Origin: Chondrus crispus
Taxonomy: Eukaryota > Rhodophyta > Florideophyceae > Gigartinales > Gigartinaceae
Assembly (NCBI RefSeq): GCF_000350225.1
Contig: NW_005178809.1
Coordinates: 1-64,000, forward strand
Direction of reading: 5' to 3'
DNA: 64,000 nt
Shown: positions 10,986 to 21,057 of the stretch, piece after piece
Layout: every line of letters begins with the position of its first letter
Numbering within the stretch: the stretch's first letter is position 1
The notes under the pieces: generated by a model
Seen by the model: the letters and a program-made list of their open reading frames with translations, nothing else
Database searches by the model: none
What the model was told of the DNA's origin: nothing
Position numbers and translations under genes: made by a program

Positions 10986-11041
10986 AAAATTTTCGAAAAG
11001 ACGGTTATAACCGTCTTTTCGAAAATTTTCAACTATAGTTG
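10986..11041. repeat. Paired-palindrome footprint A (44 bp + 12 bp)
   Basis: A perfect 44-bp palindrome (10986-11029, axis 11007/11008) directly abuts a perfect 12-bp palindrome (11030-11041, axis 11035/11036). The sequence left of the first axis ends in TA and that right of the second axis begins with TA. Everything between the axes is therefore the inverted copy of the left flank followed by the inverted copy of the right flank, with a 2-bp TA shared at the two edges. The site is in non-coding DNA, just after a short minus-strand frame. Confidence 0.85.
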
Positions 11042-11581
11042 ACGGTGGCGAAGACTTGGTCGCAGGGGTGACATGTGAGCGATTTGCTAACGGTGGCTTC
11101 CTCCACCGACGGAAGCGTGAGCGTGGGTAGGTCGTCGACTGAGATGGACGCAGCGGATGCCGATGAGGCCGGCTGCCAATGCGTGAGTGTGTAGTCGACG
11201 AGACGGCGACGGGCAGGCCGTTCAACGGTGGATGGTTGAGAGGGAGGCATGAAGATAGGCGGGTCGCACCGCACTCGTACGTGTCGTCAAGTTCTTTCGT
11301 TCGAAGACGGAGAGAAAGGGGATTACAGGTAGGTAGAGGGTGCGGTGCGCAAGGTTTATGGTGCGCTCAAGGCAAGACCGCTGGCGTGGATGGGAGCCTC
11401 AGCGTGGATGGGAACCTCGGTGAAACAGCAGTCGTGCCCAGAAATGCAACAAAAACAGTTATACAACAGTTGATATGCCACGTGTACCCGCAAAATGATT
11501 GAAAAACGACCAAAGGGCTCGCTGCACAGAGAAGAGGACTCTCGTCCGAATTTTCTGGTGTCCATCGCGCTCCTTACTTAC

Positions 11582-11634
11582 GACTTCACAGCAGCAGAAA
11601 GTTTCCAGATATCGCCAGCCCTCTCACGCAAAGC
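11582..11634 (+). repeat. 53-bp dispersed direct repeat, copy 2
   Basis: Partner of 9549-9601 (about 48 of 53 identical). It lies just left of the large DNA transposon, whose left end may be nearby. Confidence 0.7.
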
Positions 11635-11716
11635 CCCTGGGCGGTAATGCGCACGCGACTTGAGGACGTTTATTAGACGAGTAGAGTAGGTTTTGGTAGA
11701 GGACTCCACAGGCGTG

Positions 11717-14123
11717 TTAGACTCCCACGCTCAAGTCTCTTTCTGCATCAAGTAAGTGGCCAAAGTCAAAGCCATCGTCAGAACGATCTTCCCAGTCTTC
11801 ATTGCACTCATTGGGGATGGTAGCCCTCCGAGCACTACTATTAATAGCGTCTCGTTTTTCCACATGCTCGTTTGTTGCAGGAGGGGAATCAGTGCAGAGT
11901 TTAGAAAACATCGCCGGGGACATTCGTAAGATTTGGGCGTCAAAGACGTCTTTCTGCTTGGACATCCAGGAAGGAAATCTCTGAGCCGCAGCCGAACCCT
12001 CATGCTGCCTTGTTCTGAATATTCTGCATCTTGCAGTACACCGCGTTGATTGCGAATTGCATCCGGACTGAAGTCATTTGGTACACGGACCTCGTTTTCG
12101 TCATTTAGCGCAGTGGATGGCATGGAAAGATGACTATGGCCGTTAATGATATCTTGCACAAACCAACGAAAAAGCAATGCAGTCCTATAAACAGTCCTCA
12201 GTGACCCTGTGTGACTGGCCAGGAATTCCTGTACATTGCGGCCTTGCGTGAAAGCCACAAAGAAACTGACGGCTACGCAAACTAGGTTGATGGTGCGATA
12301 CATACGCTTGTACTCTGCTGGCCTGAACTACCTTTTCTGCCCTCCATTCTTCAGCAATCCATCTCCCACCAGTACGCAATAGTTCACCAGCACATCAAGC
12401 TCGAGACGACAACATGCCAATTCTTGCAGTGAACGCGAATTCGTGGCATCTGCGTTCGGTAACTCGGCTGTGGTTGCGGAGACAACGTGATCGGCAAAGT
12501 TGAACGCGTGATCTGGATGCTTGAATGACACGTTTGGTTGACCGAACGCTACAGGTATGGCTCTGCTCGCCTCCCATGGTCTGAGTGCGAAACCCAGATC
12601 CTCGAAAAAGCGCCTTTTCGCGGCTACACGTGACTCCCTCAAAAAATCGGTGGACATTGCGTATACTGTGTGTACAATGTAAAAGCTTTCGAGACCTTTT
12701 TCGGTATCTATATCCTTTTTCTGCGGTCTAGCTTTTGTTTCAACAAGCTCACGGGTTTTCTTCATAGCTTCTCTTCCCACATAGCGCGGATTGAGCCAAT
12801 ACGGCGCGCGTGGCTGAGGCATTGACACGTTCTTTCTGTGATTATTTTCGTTGGTATTGGCATCTGGGACACCTTGTATGGCTCTTGTTCTCTGCGTAGC
12901 CTCATTTTCACTTTCTAGAACAAGTTCGAACTGATTGCGTGCCTGAACAAATAACGTTCTCACAAGCGAAATTTGAAGTCACAGTGAACGCGAGCAAGAC
13001 CTGCCTCGAGCTCTTTTTTGGTAGATCTATTCTGATGGCCGTAGAGAAACGCAGACATAGCCAGGTGAGTATGGGCAAGTTTCACACCTAGGGACCACGT
13101 GTGCTCCATGAAGAAACATGACGCGTTTGACAGGCCCTGTCACGGGTCCGGGACCCGTGACATTAATGAAGTGTCAAAAACAAGCTCCACATTCGATTTC
13201 AGTGCCGTGTTCTCGTCGTCAACCATATCCTTAAAGGCCCATTTCGTTGCAGTTTTGGAAATTCTCTTCGACTTGGTAGTCAATCCCACGCTTGGACTTG
13301 TCCCGAAGAAATCATTGCCTGGGTTCATTCCATTTCGCACGTTCTCGACATCTCTCTGAAGGTGTTTCATTGTTCCCTCAACAGAAGCCAATCGAGTAAG
13401 CAAGGATTTCTGCATATTTTCGAGAAAGAACCGAATAGAGCTCTCCCCAGGCGAGTTCCTCTCATATGTGCTTGAAGTCTTCAAGCTTAATCTGGGCTGC
13501 GCTGTTGTTAATGCAGGAGACGGAACACCTGTCATTCTTTCTCCCCTGAGAGTTACTGTATTGAGGTGCTCTTGTCCCGGGCCGAAAAACTCACGAGTTT
13601 TGACGTGTTCAGCTGCCCCTCCAGAGTGATGGTCTCCAGCGTTGTCACAGTGTGCATTCTCGTCATTCGCGTCATCCTCAATAGGAACATATTCTCTTGA
13701 TGCTCTCTGTTCCCACTGGGGTGAGTCATGGTCCGGATCTCGGTTTCCAATTTCAGCAGCAACTTCCTCCTCTTCTGCAAATGCTTCACCATTGGGCGGT
13801 GGCTGCGTTTCCATGTCCGAAAAGCTCGTGATTTGGCGTTCATTGTTCCTGCAAGGTGTCCGCGGTACAGCGCTTCCCTTGAGCGCCGGCCCTGTTGATT
13901 TTGTTCTGCGAGTGTCAGTTTTTCGAGGGGGCGTCTTAGTTGCACCCTCGTCTATGGCACAAGTTTCATCCAACGGAGAGCTTGACGTTTTTCTTGGAAA
14001 AATTGCCTGCACATTGTTTGTTTTCGTCTGACGCTTGAGGTTGCGCGGCTGGAGTCCTGATAAAGCAACCCTTCGCTTTCCATTCGCTCTTCCAGCCGAT
14101 GCACGTGGGCGTGCCAGGGGCAT
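11717..14123 (-). pseudogene. Transposon accessory protein, broken into three frames
   Basis: One long protein of roughly 750-800 residues reads leftward from ATG at 14123. The first 327 codons (MPLARPRASAGRANGKRRVA) are basic then acidic, with a predicted helical part LLTRLASVEGTMKHLQRDVE. A palindromic insertion at 13135-13150 creates an in-frame TGA. Removing it together with one copy of a GG duplication gives an open frame on to LSNASCFFMEHTWSLGVKLA. A frameshift near 12965 leads to VRTLFVQARNQFELV, which ends at 12328. Another block starts MYRTINLVCVAVSFFVAF (12303) and shifts frame near 11965 before an acidic end at 11717. I recognise no domain. Position and orientation next to the transposase suggest an accessory or DNA-binding role. 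Confidence 0.55.
13128..13162. repeat. Paired-palindrome footprint B in the accessory gene
   Basis: A 15-base odd palindrome (13128-13142, centre 13135) overlaps a 25-base odd palindrome (13138-13162, centre 13150) by five bases (TGTCA). The left flank ends GG (13133-13134) and the right flank begins GG (13151-13152). Deleting 13135-13152, that is the insert plus one GG, removes 18 bases including a TGA on the coding minus strand and leaves codons for SRV-LSNAS in one frame. The two inverted copies seem joined at a short microhomology. Confidence 0.8.
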
Positions 14124-14821
14124 GATCGGAGAACTCAGAATGTCGCTTCCAATTACGCTTCACGGAGTATGGAGAAATAAGCAAGTAAGATCAGCAAGAT
14201 AACACCAACAAAAAGAGGGGAGATCGGCAAGTTCGATCGAAACTAGTTCTGTGAACAAAGATGTGCAACGTGCTACTTAAGAAGGGTGGGGTGTATCATG
14301 TGTTGTTGAACATTGAACAGTTCGCAGTTTTCTTCCGGTTTCCCGCGGAATAGTTAGCATTTTTCTGTACTGGTGCCAGTACTTCCAGCAATACGGTTGT
14401 ACCCATTGATCCTCTGGGCAGCATGAAATCTAGACACTTCACCATTAACTGCAGTACTGAAGTTGACTTCAGTCAGTGTCGCATACGATACCTCAAATTT
14501 AGACGAATTTCGTGTATGCCAGCGAGCTAATGATTTAAGCACTATACTTTGTTTGCGAACCGAGGGCAAAAATACCTATCGCCCGATTTGAATTGCGCCA
14601 CGGTCTCTATCTGCATGGGGACCTCAGGAGGATCACGATCCTCCGGTCGAAAACGTCCACGTCCTAGGAGAGACAGTCGCAAGAATCGAAGCCGCTTCGA
14701 ATGGAAGGAACAGGCCGTCGTACCTACTGGTGTGCACCAAGAGCACCAACAACTGTATCCCGCAACGTCAGATCTGATGAACAGATCAGATTTGTTCGAA
14801 CAAAATGGTTCAAATCTCCTG

Positions 14822-14857
14822 GTACAGAGATCTCTGTACAGAGAACTCTCGAGAGTT
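14822..14857. repeat. Paired-palindrome footprint C (18 bp + 14 bp)
   Basis: A perfect 18-bp palindrome (14822-14839, axis 14830/14831) and a perfect 14-bp palindrome (14844-14857, axis 14850/14851) are separated by four bases. Left flank ends GAGA and right flank begins GAGA. It sits near the start of the transposase-like frame, which stays open across it. Removing 24 bp (insert plus GAGA) would also keep the frame. Confidence 0.65.
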
Positions 14858-16723
14858 ATTCGCAAGTGAAAATACTGATGGGCAGATTCAGAATCGTGCA
14901 TCACTCGATTCGATCATTCTTAAAACGAACTGTGAAAATGCTGTACATGCGACTCGCAACGAGATCAGTGAGGTTAACCTCGCTCCTCCACATGCCGAAA
15001 TAGAAGGATATCCGAATCCGATGCAACACACGAGCGTTTCAGACATAGACCGTGTTGCTATTGGATATGAGGCGGATGAAATGATTCCTTCGGAGGAGGA
15101 TCAGCAGTCATCTATTCTACGAGGTGGCGATAGTGGTAAAAATTGTATTGGGGAAGACGCCTCACCGGAGGCAGAAAATATACAACGTTCAGACCGGAGA
15201 TCACCGAATACATGGCAGAAAATGCTTGCTGTAATAGCTGTTAGCGGAACAAGTCGTCTCACTAGGGAACAATTTGAGTTCTTCAGGAACACAGTGAACT
15301 GGCTACTTGACCAATACGCACCAGAAGAACAGAAATTGCCATCTTACTCTATGGTCCAACGCACATTGCTACCCTTCTTTTGGAATTCCAGCTTCCCCTG
15401 CTCTGAGAGGCATCTCGTAACAGTGGACTTGCGAAAAGCAGGGGCTAAGAGTACAGCATCTGGGCGTGCTGGGGGCCCATTTTCAAACCGCCGTTGGACT
15501 ACGACAAATGACGAAGCCTAGCCGAAAGCGGAAGTCCAGATCATATTGCCGAGTACGTGGGAGATGAAAGACGTCTCTTTCAAGCCTACATGGGATCTTC
15601 TGCGATCTGGCTGTCGTGCGGAAGTGAAACCCAGTTCATATGACCCACTGTTCTCTACAATCTCAAGTGTCCCTATAGTTGCCAATAGGCACCTTTTTCT
15701 GGATGGCCCTCACCATTCTCTTTTCCCCACAAAATCCCGGGCCAATATTTGTGACACATTTCATCGGAATGGAGAGATAGTAAACATTTTTCTAAATGCC
15801 GCACCCGCACCTCGCAAAGGAACTACAATGGATATCAACGAGTACAATTGTTTTTTGGGGAGCCTGTCGGTTACACGGAAAGGCGATTCTGAATTTTGTT
15901 TATCAGCAGCGATATTGAACACACATCTTGTGCATGCAGGTACGGTCGGCGCGAACTCTAGCACTTTTAATAAGAACTTCGAATTACAGTGCATATCGAG
16001 TACTGAAAACTCCACACTTTGGAGTCCCGGTGACATCTGTTCACTTGTTTCAGTAAGTGTTTCTACATCTTACAGATGTGTGATCGTTCACCGGTTCGAT
16101 GGATTGTGCGATACAGGCAGCCGTGTTGAGCTGGTCTGGATTCCATTGCACAACGGTTCAAGGGGGAATCAATCCTGTGACTATCAAAAGGCGGATAAAC
16201 AAGTTGTTAGAGAGCTTACCTCTACGGAATGCATCGAGACAGTAAAGCGGAATGGTGCTGACAGCACGGATGCAAGCGCCTCAAAATTGGTATATCTATC
16301 ACTTCCACAGGACAAGCCATTTATCAATTCAGGTGGAGGAGGTGCGCAAGAATCTTCCAGTTGTCCTTGCAAGTTTTCAGATGGCGTTCTCCTCGAGGAT
16401 GGTCAACGATTTTTCGTGTACAGAGTTCTGTTGTATTCCGACGGTTTCTCTCCGTATAGGGATTCGCAAGGATCTGCCGGAGGTGTTTATATGTTACCAC
16501 TTAATTTACTTCCTGAACATCGCACATCCCGTAAGGCAGTAAGACTTTTGGGACTCACCCCGCCAGGCGTTAGCACAAGTCAAGTGCTCCGTATGATCGC
16601 AGACGACTTCCAAAAAGCGGCAACTAGCGGCATAAAGACAACTGACGGTGACGGACACCCCATCACAGTGTTCATTCAAGTCGTGGCATACATAGGTGAT
16701 TTCTTGGAGATCGCTCATGTCTC

Positions 16724-16826
16724 GGATTTACTTGGGCATAATTCATGAATTATGCCCAAGTAAATCCCAAAAACACACAGATGACAAGCAGCGTCTGCAG
16801 ACGCTGCTTGTCATCTGTGTGTTTTT
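16724..16826. repeat. Paired-palindrome footprint D (44 bp + 58 bp), the clearest case
   Basis: Two perfect palindromes abut with one base between them: 16724-16767 (44 bp, axis 16745/16746) and 16769-16826 (58 bp, axis 16797/16798). The left flank codes LLGHNS and ends CA; the right flank begins CA then codes DAACHLC. The 52 bases between the axes are the inverted copy of the left flank, one extra C, and the inverted copy of the right flank. Deleting these 52 plus one CA (54 bp) yields LGHNSDAACHLC, the motif expected for this transposase. The insert introduces TGA at 16746. Confidence 0.92.
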
Positions 16827-18736
16827 CGTAAGCAAAAACTCGACCCGCAACATTCGTGTCACGGGTACACAACTGCCCTAAACACTACAGATTCTTCAAG
16901 TTTCCGATCAGGACCAAGAACAGCTGCCATACGTGATGAGATAGGCTCTGCAGAAAAAAGGCGTCAACTAAACTACCTCGGGATGGAACCGCGATTATCA
17001 AAGAAGGTTACAGACAGCCCGTTGCTCTTGTTCTACGAGAAATTTGGGCTGGCCGGATCAAACGGACAGATGGCAGTAGCAAGTTGTGGACATCAGCTGT
17101 TTGACTCCACGTTTGACCCATATCGCTCAGTTCTGGTCGCACCAGACCATTTGCTTGCTGGAAATGCCATTAATATATTGACAACCTGCTTTCTGCTTTT
17201 GCCTTCGAAAAATGATATTGTTCACATTGATGCAAAAATATGTGATGCACTTCGGAGCAATTCGTTAATCACGCAGAATAAAATATTCGACTTCAAGAGC
17301 AAGAAGCTCTACTCCACGTCCATCTCTGGTTCCTTTTGCATTCTCTTGGTCGCTAGCAAGATTTTTCAAGATCGATGTCACCAGCTATCTTTGCAGGTCT
17401 CTCTTTCTCAGCGGCCTACTTGAGCGGATTCCAATCCATGCAATATCCTTCGACAGGCCGTACAGGCTTTGGGAATGTATCAGGATCTGGTGTCCAAAAC
17501 CTATTGGTATCCAAAGCTCCATGTTGATGGCCACAATGCTGTAGCTTTGTTCAACAGTCGGGAAGGCTTCGAATTCATTCTCAGACAGCAGGAAATGGCA
17601 CGTGTTTATGTGGATACGTGTGACAAGCTCTGTGGCGTTTCAGAGGTCGCAAAAATGAAGCTAGACAAGCCGAATCTTCATAGACTAATAGAGCTTTATG
17701 CTCATTCTAGACCAGCGATGGGACACGTGCGACACTTCGCAGCGCTAGTTTTTGAATTCGCTCACCAGCCACTCAAACGTGGGGTGGCGAGATCCAATCG
17801 CCAGAATCCTCAGATTCAGGCTGTGATGCACGCCTTAGCCGACGATTGGCAAGATAGGTTTTCCGCATTCGCGAGTCAACGGCGAGTCCTTTCCGTAAGA
17901 GACTTCCAGATTAATATGAGGCATTTTATCAATGGTACGATCCCGTCGTCGTCTTTACCAAAGCATGAATCCTTCACCGTGCCTAATCCCATGGATATAC
18001 TTATCGAGCCCATTCTAAAAAAGTTGCTTGGAAGTAAGCCGACAGAAGGCTCCACCAAAGGCAAAATTACATGGTCCTTGTCGCGCTGTCAGCCTATTTC
18101 AGAGCACCAAGTGAACTATAGGTCTCTGCTGAACTCCTCGGTTCTGAATCAATATGGAATCCGGGAGGTATTCTTTTTTATGTCGCGAGACGTTTCAAGA
18201 AGACGATGAAAGTCGCCAGTTGTTCTCTTCGTTCCGCGCCTCACAATTTTTTGGAAAGGGGTGATGCTGTGCAGGCCATAATACACAAACGTAGGACTAA
18301 TGACGCGCTTTTAAACCAGCCATCAGTTTATGAGATAAGTCAATCACCGGACGATTATCACGTTGCTGTTTTCGCTGTCGAAGAATTGCTGCTTTGGAAA
18401 GATACGTCCACGACTGGGCTCGAAGTAGAGAGTGGTCCGTTCGCTGTTGTACGAAGATGTACTCGGTTTGAGGGTGATACGCTCAAGGTCGCAAGTGACT
18501 CCCTGCCTCTCCTCTTACATCTAAATGACAGTGTCCGACGGGTGAGTTTGATACATGCTTGTTCAACATCGACTGAAATTGTGTCTTGTATGCTTAACGA
18601 AACTCTTGTTAAGCACAATGAGAGTTTGCTCGGCGGCGGTCGATTCCATTACATAACGAAAAAGATGGGTTATCCACCTCGCATGGGATGAGAAGCATGT
18701 AAACTGCAGCTCTACTTGCATTCTAGCATTCTAATT

Positions 18737-19951
18737 TTATTGAGAAGGCCCTACACTCCTCCCTAGCATTTCTTGCGTGATGGCCACTCGGAACTCGCCA
18801 ACGACTTGTTTGCTGCGGACAACGAGTGCAGGCAACACCAATTCAGGATTGCCGAGAACTTCATTCCGGCCACGAGCTGCCTCGGTCAGACGCCTAGAAT
18901 TTTTTGTGGAGAGTCTAGTCCAGCGAAGCGAGAATGCATAATCAGTAGCAGAGTACATATCCTCATCTTCGCCTATCACAATACCTGACTCAGATATCGC
19001 ATCATGCATCGACACACGGTTTCTCTCCAGTCTGCTCACATACACGGAATTGTGATAATCGAACCGCCTGTTCTCTCTCCGAAGTACATCGAAGGCTACA
19101 TTAGGGAGTGATTTATGGAGGCTTCCTGCCAGTCTAAAAATGAAAGGGTACTTACTGTCTTCGTTCTCAGTTAAAGTACCTCCCAAAAGTCGCAATGCGG
19201 AGTGTTCAGCCAGCACAGCCCCGTTGATCTTCCTACCCTTCGCCACTAGGGCAAGTAAATCTGATTGAACACCGAGGCGTATACATTGAGATACATCGTG
19301 CAAAGAATGAAACAAATCTAGTGATTCTTGCAGACCCTGAGATGGAGACTGTGTTTCGCAAACGTTTGGTTCAAACGTAGCACAAGGACAACGTGACCGA
19401 ATTACCGTAGTAATCTTGGCAAAATCGGACAGGCTGCAGTTCGCATCAACACGAAGCAGAGACGTAAAGCACATGCCAACAAAACACCCATTGCCTCTCT
19501 TAACATCAGAAATAGCGGATCGTGCGCGCGGGAATGAAATAGGTTTATGACAGCGATGGACCATTTTATGTCTGAAGTAGCTGAAAACACGTTCAGCAAT
19601 GCGGTCCCTTTCATTTTCATTCCCAATTATTCGAGAGTAAATTGCGGTCTGTGCACTCACAAGCCTCTGTAACTCGTTCACTTTAAGTTCCAAATTGGCA
19701 ATTCTGGCACCAGTGTTCTGTATTGGGCATCTACATCCTCGGGATTTTTGGGAGGTGCCATGAATCACATGGAAGGACGATTCGTTCGTATTGGGCGTAA
19801 AGTCGGGATACGAGAGGAAACCTTCCTCCACTGTTTCGGAGACGGATTCGCAATCGCTCTCCGACGAGAGTGGTTCCTTTTGGCGGCTCCGCCATGCCTG
19901 ACGGGCCATGTTCTCACACCCTTTGCCTATATGTGACAGCTTGCGTCCCAT
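18737..19951 (-). CDS. Transposon accessory protein, intact 404-residue frame
   Basis: The open frame from ATG at 19951 begins MGRKLSHIGKGCENMARQAW. It has an acidic Ser-rich N-terminal part, a short Cys segment (RGCRCPIQ), a predicted coiled coil (IANLELKVNELQRLVSAQ) and a globular C-terminal half with SLHDVSQCIRLGVQSDL and HSALRLLGGTL. I know no family for it. It lies tail to tail with the transposase (stop at 18691, spacing about 45 bp), so it probably belongs to the same element. It is the only apparently unbroken gene of the element. A host function cannot be excluded. Confidence 0.5.
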   Translation of the reverse strand: MGRKLSHIGKGCENMARQAWRSRQKEPLSSESDCESVSETVEEGFLSYPDFTPNTNESSFHVIHGTSQKSRGCRCPIQNTGARIANLELKVNELQRLVSAQTAIYSRIIGNENERDRIAERVFSYFRHKMVHRCHKPISFPRARSAISDVKRGNGCFVGMCFTSLLRVDANCSLSDFAKITTVIRSRCPCATFEPNVCETQSPSQGLQESLDLFHSLHDVSQCIRLGVQSDLLALVAKGRKINGAVLAEHSALRLLGGTLTENEDSKYPFIFRLAGSLHKSLPNVAFDVLRRENRRFDYHNSVYVSRLERNRVSMHDAISESGIVIGEDEDMYSATDYAFSLRWTRLSTKNSRRLTEAARGRNEVLGNPELVLPALVVRSKQVVGEFRVAITQEMLGRSVGPSQ

Positions 19952-19992
19952 GAACGAGCGCGCATTTTTGTTTCAACAATTCCGTGTCCCTC

Positions 19993-20023
19993 TTCGTAAT
20001 TACGAATTTATGTTAACATAAAT
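19993..20023. repeat. Paired-palindrome footprint E (14 bp + 18 bp)
   Basis: A perfect 14-bp palindrome (19993-20006, axis 19999/20000) shares one base with a perfect 18-bp palindrome (20006-20023, axis 20014/20015). The left flank ends AA and the right flank begins AA. Same design as the other footprints, in AT-rich non-coding DNA about 40 bp upstream of the accessory gene start. Confidence 0.7.
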
Positions 20024-21057
20024 AGCCTAAAACAGCGCCGTTGACAAGCTCAATATTCGTGACTCGAGCTTTCCACCATATCGTTTTCGAGATATTCTGA
20101 CCCTTTCTGCGCCGTTTCCCGATACAAAAGTCGAGCGACCATTTAGCCTCAATTTCTTCTCTGGTACTTACGGGTTTCATGATTGCAACCAGGCGGAAAT
20201 GGAACCCGTAAACAGTGCGATGTCGCAAGGCACTGTATTCCACGCAGTAGAGCGATGCGATCAGGCGTAGTAAGCCCGGAGGGCCAATATTCAATTTCAG
20301 GAAGCACTGACGGAGGCTGAAACTGAATAAGAGTAACACTGGTGCTTACGGCCTGGCGAGGAGATCGCGAAGTGCCCTTGCTATGGTTGGATTAAAGTTT
20401 AGTTAGAATTGAGTTGGGAAAATCAGAAGTATTCCCGTATGCATTCTCTTGCGCGCGGGCATGCATTGTCATTGTTGTGATGACAGAGCGCTTCCAGAAC
20501 GAAAAATTAAAATGCAGGCACGATCACTACTGCGGAACGCTGCGGCAATGAGTTGTCATTGTACTTGACAAATGATGCGAGCAAGAGAACGATGTTCTCC
20601 ATCTCATTTTTAGAACACAGGAGCGCTGCCCAGCAATGAATAGGTAGATTGAGGCTAAGAAAGCCCGTTTCTGGACGAATATTTTCTCTCAAAATATGCG
20701 CTCAATAAAATGCCTGCTCCGGAATAATAATATTTATTGATTTCGGAGTAAGTGACCCCGTAGTGGATGACATCATACCCCACGATAACATACACCGCGA
20801 TGATAACGGTGTCGCAGAACAAGCCGTGACACATCATCAAGTCGTTCACATGCCTATCAAACAAGGGGATATACTTTGGGATACTGTAGATGATATGGAT
20901 CCAATGGATTTTTGAGTAGCAGCAGTCCACACCCACAAAGTAACAATGTTTTCTTTGAGACTGTCTGCGGTAAGAAGCGGTGTAAGTTCAAAATCATCCG
21001 CCGATCTAATCGAGCTCGCAGAACACCACTCCATACATATCGGAAGAACACAAAGTA
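20024..21057. other. No gene recognised
   Basis: Only short frames on both strands. It lies between the large transposon and the protease-integrase relic. The right end of the transposon may fall here but no inverted terminal repeat was found. Confidence 0.35.

Larger units (their letters stand above)
14805..18691 (+). pseudogene. KDZ/Plavaka-like transposase, degenerate
   Basis: About 1,290 codons remain. They read MVQISWYR from 14805, an in-frame TAG at 15519-15521, and the same frame to 16745. Conserved-looking blocks are SDGFSPYRDSQGSAGGVYML, LNLLPEHRTSR, FIQVVAYIGDFLEIAH, LLGHNS and, beyond a palindromic insert, AACHLC. Together LGH-x3-A-x-C-x2-C is a zinc-binding-like motif that I recall from this superfamily. 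Frameshifts follow near 16880 and 17350-17470, then TYWYPKLHVDG, then KPNLHRLIELYAHSRPAMGH and FEFAHQPLKRGVARSN to 18209, and a last block to 18691. It would cut and rejoin transposon DNA in the nucleus. The order of blocks matches a family I remember as common in red-algal genomes, but the superfamily name is uncertain. Clearly inactive. Confidence 0.6.
11717..19951. mobile_element. Large DNA transposon, KDZ/Plavaka-like, degenerate
   Basis: One plus-strand transposase-like gene (14805-18691) lies between two minus-strand accessory genes (11717-14123 and 18737-19951). Tight packing and the absence of other material between them suggest one element of at least 8.2 kb. Ends are not defined: I found no convincing terminal inverted repeats or target duplication, so the limits are simply the outermost coding bases. 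It carries three or four palindromic footprints, one nonsense codon and several frameshifts, so it is not autonomous now. Family assignment is by recalled protein motifs and is tentative. Confidence 0.5.

Noticed and set aside
15519..15521. Programmed readthrough of the in-frame TAG in the KDZ-like gene
   Set aside because: The same gene carries frameshifts and a palindromic insertion, so a plain nonsense mutation is simpler.
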